DNA from: Leptasterias polaris
Lineage: Eukaryota > Echinodermata > Asteroidea > Forcipulatida > Asteriidae
Length of the DNA stretch: 64,000 nt
Direction: 5' to 3'
Assembly: GCA_037783415.1 (NCBI GenBank)
Contig: JAZGTN010000042.1
Location: forward strand, 2,658,001 to 2,722,000
The translations under genes were made by a program, and so were the position numbers. Each line of letters begins with the position of its first letter. Position 1 is the first letter of the stretch. Of this stretch, positions 24,380 through 36,743 are shown piece by piece. The notes beneath the pieces were generated by a model that ran no database searches, was not told where the DNA came from, and saw only the letters and a list, made by a program, of their open reading frames with translations.

Positions 24380-25875
24380 CCGTATTTTCTTGCGGACAAG
24401 ACGCGTCTTATCTGACTTTTTAGACCCCAAAAATATCGGTGCGTCTTATCTTTCGATGCGCCTTGTCTGCTGACGATTGATTTTTTTTGGATGATCATCA
24501 CTGCGTAAAATAATACCTTTATTTTGTCCAGTTCAAATCAACGGTCTTTGTGTGAAGAATCCTTACTCAATAATGCCGTCAAACAAGGCTCAACTATCCA
24601 GACACTGAGACCGTATTTTCGTTTCAACAATCATGCCGCAATCCCCCAGACTGTCCTTTCATTCCAACAATGCCGCAACTTGTTCATCCCCCATGACCGT
24701 GCTTTCATTCCAACAATGCCGCAATGTGTTGGTACTTTCGGTCCAACAGACGTCGGCGTCGTACAAACGTTTTTCTGTGTGGCCGCGTATTCGTTCCGAA
24801 AATGCTGCAATCAGATTTACTGTCAATGCTGTTGTACAAACGGCATTCACCCAACCTCTATTGTGTGGTGAACTTTGAGGGTTTTTATTGTACAGAATAT
24901 CTCCGAAGTGTGCTTGACGTACTATTATGGCTTGACGTACTATTTAAGGGTGGGATAATTAAGTACCAATGTTTGTTGGCCAACCTATACGAATTGCACT
25001 TTCGTTTGTTTCATTAAACGTTCAAATATTCATTTTTTAATTGCCTCTTTTTAGTCAAATAAAAAAAATTATCCTTGAAAACAAGGTAATGACCCTTGAA
25101 AACAAAACTAACATTATTTAAGAAGAGGATAGATGTTTTAAACAAATATCTTATGAACGAGATTATAAGTTTGAAATAAATAAAAAGAACTTTAAAACAA
25201 AATCTTATGAACGAGATTAACAAATTAAAGGTTTGAAATAATGGAAAAGAATTTTATATACAAAAAGAAACACATTACAAAAACTTAAACAAATATATAT
25301 AATGAAACATTTTGTTACGTCTTCCCGGGTGTGGGGATTATTTGCGTAAGGTATATATAAAGGCGACGCTAGTTTTGGTATTAGTCACCGGTAGAGGGCG
25401 CAACATCTACTGGCTCGGAGGGACTTAGACTGGTAACCTGTCTTTATCAGCAAGGATCCTCATTGTGGGACGTCGGATGTTCATGCTAGGAGGGCCTGGG
25501 TTCGTGTTGCAATATCTTCAGACAGTGCGTGGACCATTGTTTCTGGCCGCTGATTGGGCCGGACTTCATATTATTAACAATGCACAGCGTTGGCTGAATG
25601 GATGGACGAAGGTCGGTATCAATTTACGTTGGTCTTTTCTGCATGGCTCTACACGCCCATGTGGTTACGGTTTCATTCATGCTTCGAATAGTGTGAACGC
25701 TCCAAAAGGCAACAAAATGACGTCTTTGTGTCAATGTACCGACACCGGGTGGCGCCTGGTGTTCTTCTGTGTGCTGTTAAACATGCGCCTTTTCTGCTGA
25801 CGTTTGAAATTTTTTGGGATCATTTTAGGGTCCAGCGTCTTGTCCGCCGAGCGCCTTATCCGCAAGAAAATACGG
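24380..25875. mobile_element. 1.5-kb terminal-inverted-repeat DNA element
   Basis: The left end is CCGTATTTTCTTGCGGACAA and the right end, reverse-complemented, is CCGTATTTTCTTGCGGATAA. Both are flanked by TA. The next bases are also related (AAGACGCG / AAGGCGCT). The interior contains TTCATTCCAACAATGCCGCAA-like repeats (24653-24725), an AT-rich stretch and a GTATATATAAAGGCG promoter-like string (about 25352). No transposase motif is recognised, so it is probably non-autonomous. The superfamily is not assigned; the TA flanks fit Tc1/mariner-like insertion. Confidence 0.75.
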
Positions 25876-26281
25876 TATACAGCATTAACCACAGTGCATC
25901 TCCCAAGTCAGTACACTTTAGGACAGTGTTTATTTGTTACCTGTGAATGAGACATTTAGAAGCACACTGTATGGATTGCTTGACACTCCAATGTTTGTAT
26001 CTCATAATCAAATCCTCGATCAGGTCGACTCTTTTAATCTAGATTGTTTTTGTGTCTGTTTTTAAATGAAAATATGTAATGGAATCAGCTCTACACACGT
26101 AATGCTACATATGTATAAGCATGGTGCAAATAAGGTATCTTGTGTGTTCTAAAACCAGGTCTTCATTGTGGCATGAGTAAGTGTATGAATTGACACAACT
26201 CAACAACACACAGGGATGACTTCCATCTACAAGGTACCGTAGACACACATGAGCATGGTTGTTTGCTTTTTCATTTTGACT

Positions 26282-26449
26282 CAATTTCATAAAGCTGGTA
26301 AGCACAAAAACTTATTGCTTAGCAGAAACAGGTTACCACCCAAAAATTACATAAAGTTTGGATTGTTGTGACTGGTACCCCACTCTATTTTTGCTTAGCA
26401 AAGAAATTTGTAAAGCAGTATTTTCTATTAAACAGTTTTATGAAATTGG
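26282..26449. mobile_element. Palindromic MITE with CAATTTCATAAAGCTG ends
   Basis: The left end CAATTTCATAAAGCTG (26282) is mirrored by CAGTTTTATGAAATTG at 26433-26448. The interior has the TGCTTAGCA-type palindromic strings seen in dispersed echinoderm repeats. A decayed relative with GCTAAGCA may lie near 41765-41825. Confidence 0.7.
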
Positions 26450-27617
26450 TCCCTGGTCTTTCAATTCCCAATTATGACTCGTTATGTCAAAGTGCCTTTG
26501 ATAAGAAATGGTGAAAGAATGTATATTTTTTATGAGGTTGTACATGTTTAGATTCAGAAATATCATTTCATACTAGACAATGTACATGAATAAACACTGT
26601 TGCTTTTTAGTCTCCAATAATACCCAGTTGGGAGTGAAAGTTTGTACTTGCTGCTTTACTATTGTAGCTCAGTATATTAAATACTGTCTTTTCAATCACA
26701 ACTCAAAGGCACTCCAAAAGTCTTCATTTCATATAACAGAGTCTTCTAAACATGTTAGTTCTATAAAATAATCTCAACTGCAACTACCGGTAGTCATTGT
26801 TTTTAATGGTTTATTGTTTTCTTGCATATTTCTGTCCATTGTTCTTAATGCTGCGTAGTCAATGTGAATGATAGAAAGAAAGGAACTAAGAGTTAAAACA
26901 TTTAGAAAGATAAGTCTTCATTCAAAGATGAATAATGAAAATTGAGCATATAAAGTAGGTACATATGTCACACAAGCTAAACCTTTTCCTACTGCACAGC
27001 TCTTTCTAATTGAATGAAGTATAATCCGGTCTTTTGAGGAATGTATTTTTGACACAAAATTGATAATACCTGGTCAATTAATAAACCACATGCAATATAA
27101 AACTTTAATTTTTAAAAATACAATTATATTTACCATTTTTTTCTTAATAGCATACATACCTCCACTCTCAAATATATTCAGAGTTAATATCATTGATTGC
27201 TAATATAAATATCATAAGCTCAGTAAAAACTATTGAGTTGAAAGAAAACCTTTCAAAAATTTACAAAAGATGACATCAGAGCTACAAAATTTGACTTAAA
27301 AGGTCTTCCACATTGATTGATCTGTCAGATTATGACTCAATCTCGAACAATACTATTTTGTCTTGTGAAGCATTGTTGTGTTTAAGGGAAAACAAATCTG
27401 TTGACATTTTATTTCATTTCCTTGAACTGCTTCAACTTGAAATGAAAAGTTGTTCACTTAGTAAACACATATTCTATTTAGACTGGCATAAATCACAAGC
27501 TAGTGACTCTTTTCACATTCTTCAAAAGTTAATATTTTCTCACCAAAGACAATATTAGTGGAAGAAATTTTGTTTGGTCCCATTACAATCTTGAATAAAG
27601 CCAGAGCGGGGTATGCC

Positions 27618-27768
27618 TGGTGACCGATACCATGAATCATATAGCTCACTTGTTGGTGATCGGTACCATGAATCATGTGGCTCACTAGCTGGTGACCTGA
27701 ACCATGAATCATGTGGCTCACTAGCTGGTGACCGATACCATGAACTGTGCTGCTCAACATCTAGTGAC
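27618..27768 (+). repeat. 36-bp minisatellite, 4 copies
   Basis: Four tandem 36-bp units with core TGGTGACC...ACCATGAATCATG...GCTCAC, the last diverged. Frames are open across it because 36 is divisible by three. There is no other sign of coding. Confidence 0.85.
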
Positions 27769-28118
27769 CAGTATTTCAGGCTAACACATCAAGTGAAATA
27801 CTTGTTAGTATGTTAAACTTACTTTTTAAATATATTTGTGTATTTCACAATTCTAGCAACATGTAATTTTTTAAGCAAGGCATATTCAAAAAAGGTTCAA
27901 AATTAAGCAATTTAATTTTTGATCTTTGTAATACCCATGTATTCGACAAAACTTGTTGCGTTTCATTTATTTAATGAAACAGCCATCAGCCCTTAACTTT
28001 ATCATTGGTGTTTTCTTTTGGTACCTTAACTCTTCTGAAAGACTTAAGCTTCCAAAATACACCAATAACTTGAAATTAATAATCTCATAGGCAATTTCCA
28101 TAAATGCACTCGTTAGTA

Positions 28119-28124
28119 TTTATT
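28119..28124 (-). terminator. Possible poly(A) signal of the coactosin-like gene
   Basis: AATAAA on the minus strand, about 800 bases after the stop codon at 28924. Another AATAAA lies near 27970. Which one is used cannot be told from sequence. Confidence 0.35.
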
Positions 28125-28923
28125 TGGAGTCTGGTAAACTAAGACCATGTCCAAATTGGCGACACCCTTAGCAACAGTCAAAGCTGTAGCCATCAATTCA
28201 GATATGGCCTTCCAACAAACTTTGGTTTAGGCTTGTTATTTAAAAATCAGAGCATTTGATCCATACAAGTGTCACTGATCATCAGTCAGCTTTACAAGTT
28301 AATCTACACTTAGACCTCTATTAATTCAGGCACAACAACTTGGTGTAAAAATGATTTGTCAAAACCTTTCTATTCATAACATACTTTAATACTTTCAGTA
28401 AGCTCAATGATTCAACAAGTATCATGTATCCATGGTGAACTGATTTTGAAAGGTATCAACAAACCACAGACAGACCTGATACTTCATGGAGGTAACAGAT
28501 GCAACTGCCTTCCTACCGCTGGCCATTGAAATATTCCAATACAATTTGTATTCCCCTCCTAATGGCGCACTTTACTAAGCAAAAACGGCCTTAGCTGAAG
28601 CATCAAGCCTGCATAGGTCTAGCACACAGTAAACAAATAAACAAAGACACAGCAAGCAAACTGCTGATTTTAATATTTCTACTTCTCAACCTTTACTATA
28701 CATAACTTAACTTAATAGGTGGAGGTTCCAAAATGCCCATTAGCAATGTCTACAAAGATTTTGTGGATAAAAAAAGGGTTAGATGTACAACAAACAAAAA
28801 GAAGGTGCATGCCTGCTGGTCAACAAACAAAATCTCAATACTCATGATACTGATGCACTTAGAGATAAAAAGAAACACAGAGGAAATTAAAACGCAAGTA
28901 AATAAAGCATCTTGGAAGCATTC

Positions 28924-31900
28924 TTACATGACATGAGACTTGGTCCCCGATGCAGACTTCACCTGCAAAATAATCAAACATATATCTCCATAGGTAACTT
29001 GTTTTCAACTTGATGTTTACAAATCAAAGTGCTAAAGTATTTAGTACAGTTCTAGTAATGTGGCCAAAAACCTTTTATTCTGATACACTAACTCAGTTTT
29101 ATATAAGATATGAAATAAACTATTAACTGAGAAATTCGAATAAGTTCTTTGTGAACAATGACAAATTGACTAGAGTGGGACTTGAACCTGGGACCTCCGT
29201 ATTAACATGCCAGTACACTACCAACTGAGCTGTCTAGCCCTGTGTTGGCAGACTCCCTATTTTGTCAATATCTTTGTTGGGGGTGCCAGTCAAAGGCCAT
29301 TCAACCTGTAACTGCTGTATAGCCAGGGATCACGCCCAAGTTTACTATACAACCTGGGAAGTGGCAGCAGAGGGATCACCTTTAGAGGATGCAACTTTTT
29401 ATTTCAAATATCAAGTAATAAACCACAAGGGAAACTGATTGGGCAAACGTTTAAATAATATGAATTATGAAATACCTAATATGTTTGTAATTCTCATTGT
29501 TTATGTCAATGAATGGAGTGGACACCAATGGGGCTGCTATTTACCTTGTTGATTATTTCTGACTCTATAAGATCTGATGACTCTGATGCATATACAGTAA
29601 CATGAGCTGGTAAGAACACTTCATCACAGTAACCTTTGTGAGTAGCAACTTTGGCTTTTGTCATTGGTTTCGTCATATCACCAACCCTGTTATTTGAAAG
29701 TCAATTCAACCATACAAAGAGACTATAATGAGTGTGTGATTTCCTCAATATTGGTGCGTTTGATTAGCCTGCCCGGGTCGACCCAAGTGTGCTCATCCAG
29801 GTAAACCTCCAACAAGAGCTAACTGAACGCCAACTTCCAGCACCAATGCATCTTGGGACAGCTGACCAGGAGTACTTTCATTGAGTGCTTTATGTCCAAA
29901 GGTTTTCAAAAAAAATCTTACAATCATTTTTCTCATAGTAAAACTGCATCGTAAAATTATTTTACAAGCCCAAGTTGATACAAAAGTACACATCTATGTA
30001 CAAAAAAGGTCGCTGTTTCAGAGTGAAAATGTGTGTCAAACTTACTGAAAGTGCTGCTGAATAACAAAATAAATGGCTGCCATTGAGAAAGTTTTTCGTC
30101 GAGACCATGCAACTGGCTCAGCCTGAAGTAGCCCGCTCCATGAGCAGGTTACTTGGGTCTGACCTGGGTGAGCCATGACAATGACATCACAGCTACTTGA
30201 ATGCACTGCTGTCATTTCATTCTTCATTTCATATATTAATTCTGGTTGTGAAGCCAAGGACTCTCAGAAAAGCAAACTCAATCACTGTACTTGCCAAGAA
30301 CCCAATGGAGAGAAGACAAGGAAGAATGTTTCAGTTTTAGATGTGGGAGGAAAACCCCAGAGAATTATTCCAGGGGAAACCCACACAGTCAGGTCGGGAC
30401 TGAAACCCAATCCACATATTGCCCCTAACGTGATTGGAACCGGGATCCTAGAGGTGGAAGGTGAGGAAAGATACCACTATGCCAACCCAACCGCCCTGGG
30501 TTAACCTGAGAAGCTAATCAAACACACTCTAAATGAAGTAAGAAAATAAGTGTTGTATCCATCACAGAAAATAAATAGTGCATTTCAAATTGTCAATTTG
30601 TCTTCAGGATATCCTTTGAGTAACTATATTCATATAGCGGCTTAGCGTCTGACACATTCAGGAAGAGTATAATATTGTTATTGAAATGATACAACATTGA
30701 TTGCACTTTAATTACCACATGAACATATATATGTGTCATTAAAGACAGATTTCAGTCTTTGCATGGTGGATGGTGCATCAATTTTTATTTTGGTTTGTAG
30801 TTAGTCTCTCTAGTGCAAGCAAGCCAAACTGTTAACAAATACAAAGTTCTTCTTAAGAACCATTATCCAATAACAGTTTCTGGCTGAAGGTATTAACAGT
30901 GAGCAGTATTTCCAGTTTGTTGTTACATCAATCTGATATCTGGTCAATGTATGTAGTGGTACTGGCGATGTTAACAGTATCACATTGAACATTAGACAAC
31001 ACACAACACAACATGGATTATTACTTTAGGAGGAAATCATAAATAAATGTTAAATTTGCATCAGGAAAAAGGATTTGTTTCTGTTTTAAATAAACTTCAA
31101 CTCTTACCATGTAATGTAGACAAATTTCACAGTGGTGATGTCATCCACTAAATCATTGACACGCAGTAATCCATAGAGTACCTTATCACTTTCTAAGAAG
31201 CCTTTCAGTTCATCAAGACCATTATTTCCAGACCCAACCATGACAATTGGTGCTTTGGGATTCCCTCCTTCATAACCAGCAAGTAACCAATTTGTAGAAC
31301 TTTCAGATCTATAGCAAAAGAAAAGTAAAGAACAGTATCGTTTTTGGCATTGTGTGAACGTCAGATAGGTGTATCAAGATGAAGGGTGATATAAAATTCT
31401 TCCTATGGCGAGGCATGAGGATCCAGTCTATATATCCATCCAGATCAAAGGTGTGTATAAACAACCGACATAGACCTAATACATACATTGTACATCAGTC
31501 CAATCTACGTTCCTTAGACATCAAATATTGTCCAAGGGACGTAATCATATTTTGGGAGAACGAAACCGTATTTCGAGGGAACAAAGCCTTATTACCAGAA
31601 AACAAAATTGTAATTCGAGAGAACGAAATTGTATTTCGAGCGAAAGAAAAAAACTCGATTCTGTTTTGAAAAATTGTCAAAAACGACAAAATTTGATGGT
31701 TTTTCTTATGTACCGTTCTACTCTATTCCTGGAAACCTTAAGAGTCATGTTTGGGTAAATTTTGTAGCCTAAATAGCCCAACGAATCCGTTGTGTCCGTT
31801 TAAGGATATAGGTGTGATGGATTGAGTGTAAGTGACGAGGGGTGGGAGGTATCTATCTCTCCAAAAACCTGCAACTATTATTAAATCATAATTTGACAAA

Positions 31901-34796
31901 TAAGTAAGGAGCTAAACTCTTGTGTTCCCATTTAAGATTTAGAAATAAGACACAACCAGGCAGAACAGAAAATCAAGCAAATGAAATTTAAACAAAGAGA
32001 TGTCTTACCTGAGATCAGCAATGATTTCTGAAACCTCTGGGCCGACTGTTACTGGTGCACCCTGTGAACTAACTGCAGCCATTTTGGTACTTGTATTAGA
32101 TTTACCAGGAATACCGACTGCAGATTTCTTGGTTTGTGTTTGTGTAAAGCCTCGTTCTTGCACACCTTCTACTTCACTTCGCTCCCTTACTTTAGACCTT
32201 GTTCCTGCTGTGTCTTCCAACTATCACAAAATAAATACTTCAGTTCAATCTAACATGTCTAATTTGATGGTTTGATGTTGCCAGTTCCTAACAAGAGCTG
32301 GGAGCAATCAGAAGAAGTTAAACTCTCGGGCAACAACTACAAACCGTTGACAAACAGTGATGTTATCTCCTACATACACAGGAAATGTTGATCATGAAAG
32401 TACAATAACATTTTATCAGCAGTTAGTATCACTGATTTATTGGTTTATAACAACTAACTTTGATTGTTACAAATGTTTTTACCTTGTGCCGAATGACTTC
32501 TTCAGTGATATCAGCAGTTGAATCTGTCTCCATTTCTAAGTGACATGGCTGAAGATATTTCCTAACAGATTCATGTACAACCCCAAAACGGCCTTTCTTT
32601 GAAAACGGCACATTAGTTCCAACCCTAAGTAGAGTGAAAAACATAAATGAATAATGAACATACATCGAGCACAGAATGGCACACACTAGCAGTACACTAT
32701 TCAACTTGTTGAGACTAGGTCCACACTTTTGGTACAAACAATCTCCATATCCTCATAAGACACAAAATGTGCGCTAATGAGTGAAATGTCAAACATTGCT
32801 GTTATTATATGAGTTGTTTCAACACCGTAATTAATATGTGTGTAAATCATCATAGAATTTTGCAAGTGGCCTTTTCCAATCCTAGGTTTGGGCCCAGCTC
32901 CGGCTTGGGCTTCCTCATCACTTTTGGGGCTTCATCCACTTTGCACCCTGCTTCAACATCAAACAAGCCGGAGCTAAAACCGGAGCCTTAGTCGAGATTT
33001 GGAAAAAGCCCAAGCGATAAGATTTGGTAGCGACCAATAATACAAGATGTTTGGATTCCTATCCTGAATCCCTCACAATGAGTGGATTGATTAAATACAT
33101 TGTACACCTTGCCTTAAATACTTACTTACCAATGAACATAAACAAATTTAACAGTAGTTGATAGGTCAAATGTCGTTTTCAGCCTTGCCAGAACATACAT
33201 CACTTGTTTATCATCAAGAACTTCATTTATCTCATTAATGTCTGGCCCTGAAAAACAAACAAAACGACATCACTTTAGTTTTTATTTTGGTCATTATACA
33301 AACATGGTACTGGTATGCAAAGAGAGAACAAAAAAGAGACTTTACTTGTCAACAAATTAAGACTTTTTTTAGCAGACCGAATACTTTTTTTGTAAAATCA
33401 TATAGGGTTTTGAAATTTTACAGGCTTTGAATTAACCCACAGCACCAACAGCAATTGCCGTGGTGCCCTGTGTTTTCACTGTGGTGCCCTTTGCAAGGTT
33501 TCAGTACAAATTACAATTTTCTTCATAGAAGTGCTCTTAACAGAGGAAAATTGCTGTGCCCATTCAAGAGTAAAGTTCAAGTTCTAAACATATATTTGAA
33601 AAAAAATATAGACCAATCCAGGCACGCAAGTGCTGCATGCCACACCACCATTGCTTGGACGCTGGCAACGAAATGTTTTGTACACAAAGACATGGAAAAA
33701 ACTGTCGTCTTTGTAACTTTTTATGTGAATGAGGAGATTTTCTCAACAATTTACAGAATTTCCCAGACTCAGGACAGCATAACAGAACAATGTATACTGT
33801 ACTACACTGAACATGGATATTTGCAACTAAACAGATACTGAATCCTGAAAACAGTGCAGACAATTGGTGAGTTTTTGTGTGATACTACATGGAAACTACA
33901 CTGTCTGGTATCAAATGTGTTAAATCAGTAAGGTTTTTTTCTACAGAATTTTAGTATAAAATTCACTTTCTGTTTAGTTTCAAATATTCATTAAGTATAT
34001 TCCACATCATTTTGCAAAGCTGTCCTGTATGGGAAATTGTGTAAATCGTTGAGAAAGATACTACAAAAAATTCACATTAAAGAGTTAAAAAGACTACTGT
34101 TTTTCCATGACTTCATGTGTAAAATACCTTACGCTGCAGAGGCCACGCAGCCAGCAGCACTTGCGCCTGCGGGCTAAAAAAGATTGGTATACAATAGTAA
34201 AACAAATGTAGTTTTGTGATATCTCGCATGACCAACAAGTTAACTACCAGTGACACATCACAAAACTACATTTAAGCCACGCCCATTTCTCATTGACCAA
34301 TCACAACTGCGAAATCTGATCACCATTTGAGCCGTTTGGTGATCTTTGCTAAACTAAAATACTAGGCCTAAACGTAATTTTATAAACATTTTTAAGACAA
34401 GGCAGTTTAGCTAGAGTGAGGAGGTTCAAATCCTTCCATGTCCTCTTCTCCTATGTCACTTCACAACAAGTTTTTTGGACTGGAATGCCTGATCCTGTGA
34501 TAAGCAAAGGTTATATGGGCATGCCGACCCAAATTGCTTTTAAATCCTTCACTAATAGGAAATTGGATACTACAGGTGGAATTGGTACTATCAGGGTTTT
34601 AGCTAGCAATCTGCAAGTTTCAACCCTTAATCAATAGAAATGTCTTCAATTTACCTGTGAATATGACATCTATTGTGTTGGGTTGATTGTTGACATGACC
34701 AACAATCACTAAATTGGTTTCTGTTCTATCATCTCGTAAATCCTTAAGGCTTTTCTTGAAGCTATCCTCATCCACAAGCTTGACCTCAGTACTCAT
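28924..34796 (-). CDS. Two-domain coactosin-like (ADF-homology) protein
   Basis: Eight exons join in phase on the minus strand: 34796-34655, 33247-33130, 32624-32483, 32220-32009, 31308-31108, 29686-29545 and 28962-28924 (stop 28926-28924) make seven coding exons, and a 5' untranslated exon probably ends in the AG near 34812. The product is 331 aa. Domain 1 (about 1-134) ends with KFVYVHWVGTNVPFSKKGRF, domain 2 (about 185-318) with KFVYITWVGDMTKPMTKAKV. These match the coactosin/ADF-H pattern F(A/V)(L/Y)ITWIGE. A Lys/Ser/Thr-rich linker joins them. Both domains have an intron inside the Trp codon followed by a 142-nt exon, which indicates internal duplication. Coactosins bind actin filaments; vertebrate COTL1 has one domain. 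The ortholog name is not certain. Confidence 0.82.
29168..29440 (-). mobile_element. tRNA-derived SINE with pseudo-tRNA head
   Basis: On the minus strand 29239-29168 (72 nt) looks like a tRNA. It has acceptor arms GGCTAGA/TCTAGTC, A-box AGCTCAGTTGGTAG, a loop reading ATGTTAA (anticodon position GTT) and B-box GGTTCAAGTCC. The T-stem and half the anticodon stem do not pair, so it is a pseudo-tRNA. Flanking blocks (CTGTAACTG...GGGATCAC, AAACCACAAGGGAA) recur at 55495-55690. It lies in the last intron of the coactosin-like gene. Confidence 0.7.
30300..30505 (-). mobile_element. Second tRNA-like SINE
   Basis: On the minus strand there is an A-box TGGCATAGTGG (30484-30474) and a B-box-like GGTTCCAATCA (30441-30431) at tRNA spacing. 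A body containing GTTTTCCTCCCAC and GGTTTCAGTCCCGACC follows. The composition differs sharply from the surrounding intron. Outer flanks GTTTGATTAGC (about 29759) and GCTAATCAAAC (about 30513) form an inverted pair, so it may be nested in a larger element. Confidence 0.6.
31530..31680 (+). repeat. Degenerate tandem repeat, period about 24 bp
   Basis: Four loose copies of GAGAACGAAATTGTATTTCGAG (GGGAACAAAGCC, GAAAACAAAATT variants) lie in an intron of the coactosin-like gene. They create NEIVFRE-like frames on the plus strand that have no gene support. Confidence 0.6.
32867..33014. mobile_element. Palindromic MITE, copy 2
   Basis: The ends GGCCTTTTCCAATCC and ATTTGGAAAAAGCCC are inverted. The core CAACATCAAACAAGCC matches copy 1 at 21598-21745. 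It lies in an intron of the coactosin-like gene. Confidence 0.75.
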
Positions 34797-34889
34797 CTTT
34801 TTCAATCTGAATAACAAAACTGATCATAAATGGTTTTATAAAACAAAATAATTCCTTTAAGGTAAGGTCATATTTCATATTTCTATCCT

Positions 34890-35300
34890 AAAGCCTCCTT
34901 GTTATAAAGTTGGTAATTAAGCATCCTGTGAAATTAGTTTGTCTGAAATTCCCCCGTGATTATAAATCAACAAAAGTAGGAAGTGTCCAAACAAACTGGA
35001 ATCTCCAAAACTTACCTCAAGGTGAGTTTTTGAGATTCAAATTTCTGTGGTGTTCGTTTGTAAATACTATGGCCAGAAATGCGGTTGGTACCCACTGTCC
35101 CCTCGCTAAATGTGGATGGATTTGATGATCTTGATGAAATAACCGCGATAGTTTTTTTCTCTTTTCTCAACAAGTAGATGCTCTATTCAGTTGAAACTTT
35201 CACAGGTGATTTTATTGTATTTTTCTTGATAATTTGGTCTATAAGTATAAATCAGCATTATGTTGAGAAAAACCAATCTGTGACCCCACCTTTAAAAAGG
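34890..35300 (+). repeat. Dispersed repeat, copy 1
   Basis: It shares several blocks with 51605-51905 in reverse orientation: AAGCATCCTGTGAAATTA, GGTACCCACTGTC, CTCGCTAAA(T/A)GTGGATGGATT, AATCAGCATTA(T/C)GTTGA. The element type is unknown. Confidence 0.65.
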
Positions 35301-35562
35301 CATCAGTGTTCACTGAACCAACCATGCAATCATTCATGCTTTCCACACATTTGTTTTGGTGCAACATTTCAGTTTTCTCTGTCCATGGGATGACAATTGT
35401 CGCCTCGTCATAGTCATGTATGGATGATAGTGTACAGTAGTACAGTCGTTTGACCAGTTCTGGATCACTTTTTGAATTCACATTGTTTTTTATTGCAATC
35501 TCTCTGACATCTTGAACAAAAAAGTTGATCAGTTTACCTAAACATGTCATAAAACTCACCAA
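35239..35562 (-). other. Open segment of unknown nature (107 codons)
   Basis: The frame includes DPELVKRLYYCTLSSIHDY and TEMLHQNKCVESMNDCM. Codon use looks protein-like from about 35500 to 35305. The end overlaps the dispersed repeat, and the DPELVK segment belongs to an 18-bp motif repeated nearby on both strands. It could be an exon of an unseen gene or a piece of a repeat. No family is recognised. Confidence 0.2.
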
Positions 35563-36474
35563 GTAGTCACTGACAAAAAAAGATTAGTACTTTTGAAGAA
35601 GCTTTGAGAAAAGTATCGTCACCTGTTTGACCAGTTCAGGATCAGTTGAATCTATTCTGAATCAGTAGCGTGCCCTTTATTGCAAACCCATACTCCCATT
35701 CATAAAACTGTCTCTCTCAAGGACACAAAACTTCAGAAGTGTGTTGGCGTGGAATTGTTGGCGTGGAATTTCTTTAGTGAATGTCATGCAAGTGTCTTCA
35801 ACAGCAGCGCAAAAACCCAGCGACAAAAACACAAAACAACAGCAAAGGCAAATGAAAAAGTGAAGCGCACCTAAAAGCAACATTGACCCCTCCAAGTTTC
35901 ATTTTCTCAAAAAAATAAATAAAAAATCTACAAGAATTTATTGAAGTAATGTACCTCAAAAGCAATAAATAAATTTTCTACTGCAGCAGTATGATTTTAC
36001 CTCACTTAGTAAGTTAGTGCGGCACCATTTGACGCAATGAGATGTTGAGTGATCCCGAACTGGTCAAGGGTACAATGCCCCCCCAAAGACGATTTTTATA
36101 ATTTCGTCTCCTCAAAAAAACAAGATGACTGCTCAGTATTTACGTGAAATATTTTTTACACATTCTTAGCATTTAACATAAATGTTTTTTGCACCTGGCG
36201 TTTAAATTCTAATTAGGTGAGAAGTTTTAACAGCATTTTTCAACCAACATTTTAAAACAAAATGATGATCAATATCGCAGACAAACTTCAGGAAAATTGC
36301 CATAATTTATTTGCCGATAATGTTTGGCACCTTATTTTGGGTTTGTTGGTTTAATGGATGTTATTCTTCACATGTATCAACAGAAATTGGTAATGTGAGA
36401 GGTAATTTAATTATATTTTGGTTATTGCAAAGTTGAAGTGATCCCGAACTGGTCAATGATCCCGAACTGGTCAA
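35450..36474. repeat. Cluster of five 18-bp motifs TGATCC(A/C/T)GAACTGGTCAA
   Basis: Copies lie at 35450-35467 (-), 35627-35644 (-), 36050-36067 (+), 36439-36456 (+) and 36457-36474 (+). The last two are adjacent. The flanks are otherwise unlike, apart from AAA(C/T)GACTGTA after two of the copies. Confidence 0.75.
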
Positions 36475-36743
36475 ATGACTGTAGTCTAGTTAGTAGTAGT
36501 AATAGTTACTACTGACTACTCTACTGTATTACTACTAGTACTAAATACATACATACTACTAGTGTAACCTACTATTACTAAGTATGAGCATAGAGAAAGG
36601 TGTCCTTTCTCTGTGGTATGACTGAGTAACCAATACTTAATAGTATGTTCTGAATTAACCAACAAGAGAAGAGAAGGTATTTGTAGAAGTTCTCAAAATA
36701 GATAGATCTGTGCATTTCCTTTTCATGACCCGGTTCTAACCAG

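Larger units (their letters stand above)
25876..28118. other. Spacer between convergent POGLUT1 and coactosin-like genes
   Basis: AT-rich sequence holding a palindromic MITE (26282-26449) and a 36-bp minisatellite (27618-27768). No protein-coding exon or RNA gene is recognised in the remainder. Confidence 0.45.
34797..36743. other. Upstream region of the coactosin-like gene
   Basis: It contains a dispersed repeat (34890-35300), an unassigned open segment (35562-35239, minus) and five copies of an 18-bp motif (35450-36474). A likely acceptor (TTTTGTTATTCAG) just before the start codon implies that an untranslated first exon lies further right, but I cannot place it. Confidence 0.4.

Noticed and set aside
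24524..24878. 115-codon protein-like frame in the TIR element
   Set aside because: It derives from internal TTCATTCCAACAATGCCGC repeats and shows no transposase motif.
29168..29239. Functional tRNA-Asn gene
   Set aside because: The acceptor stem and A/B boxes are present, but the T-stem and part of the anticodon stem do not pair. Related blocks elsewhere mark it as SINE-derived.
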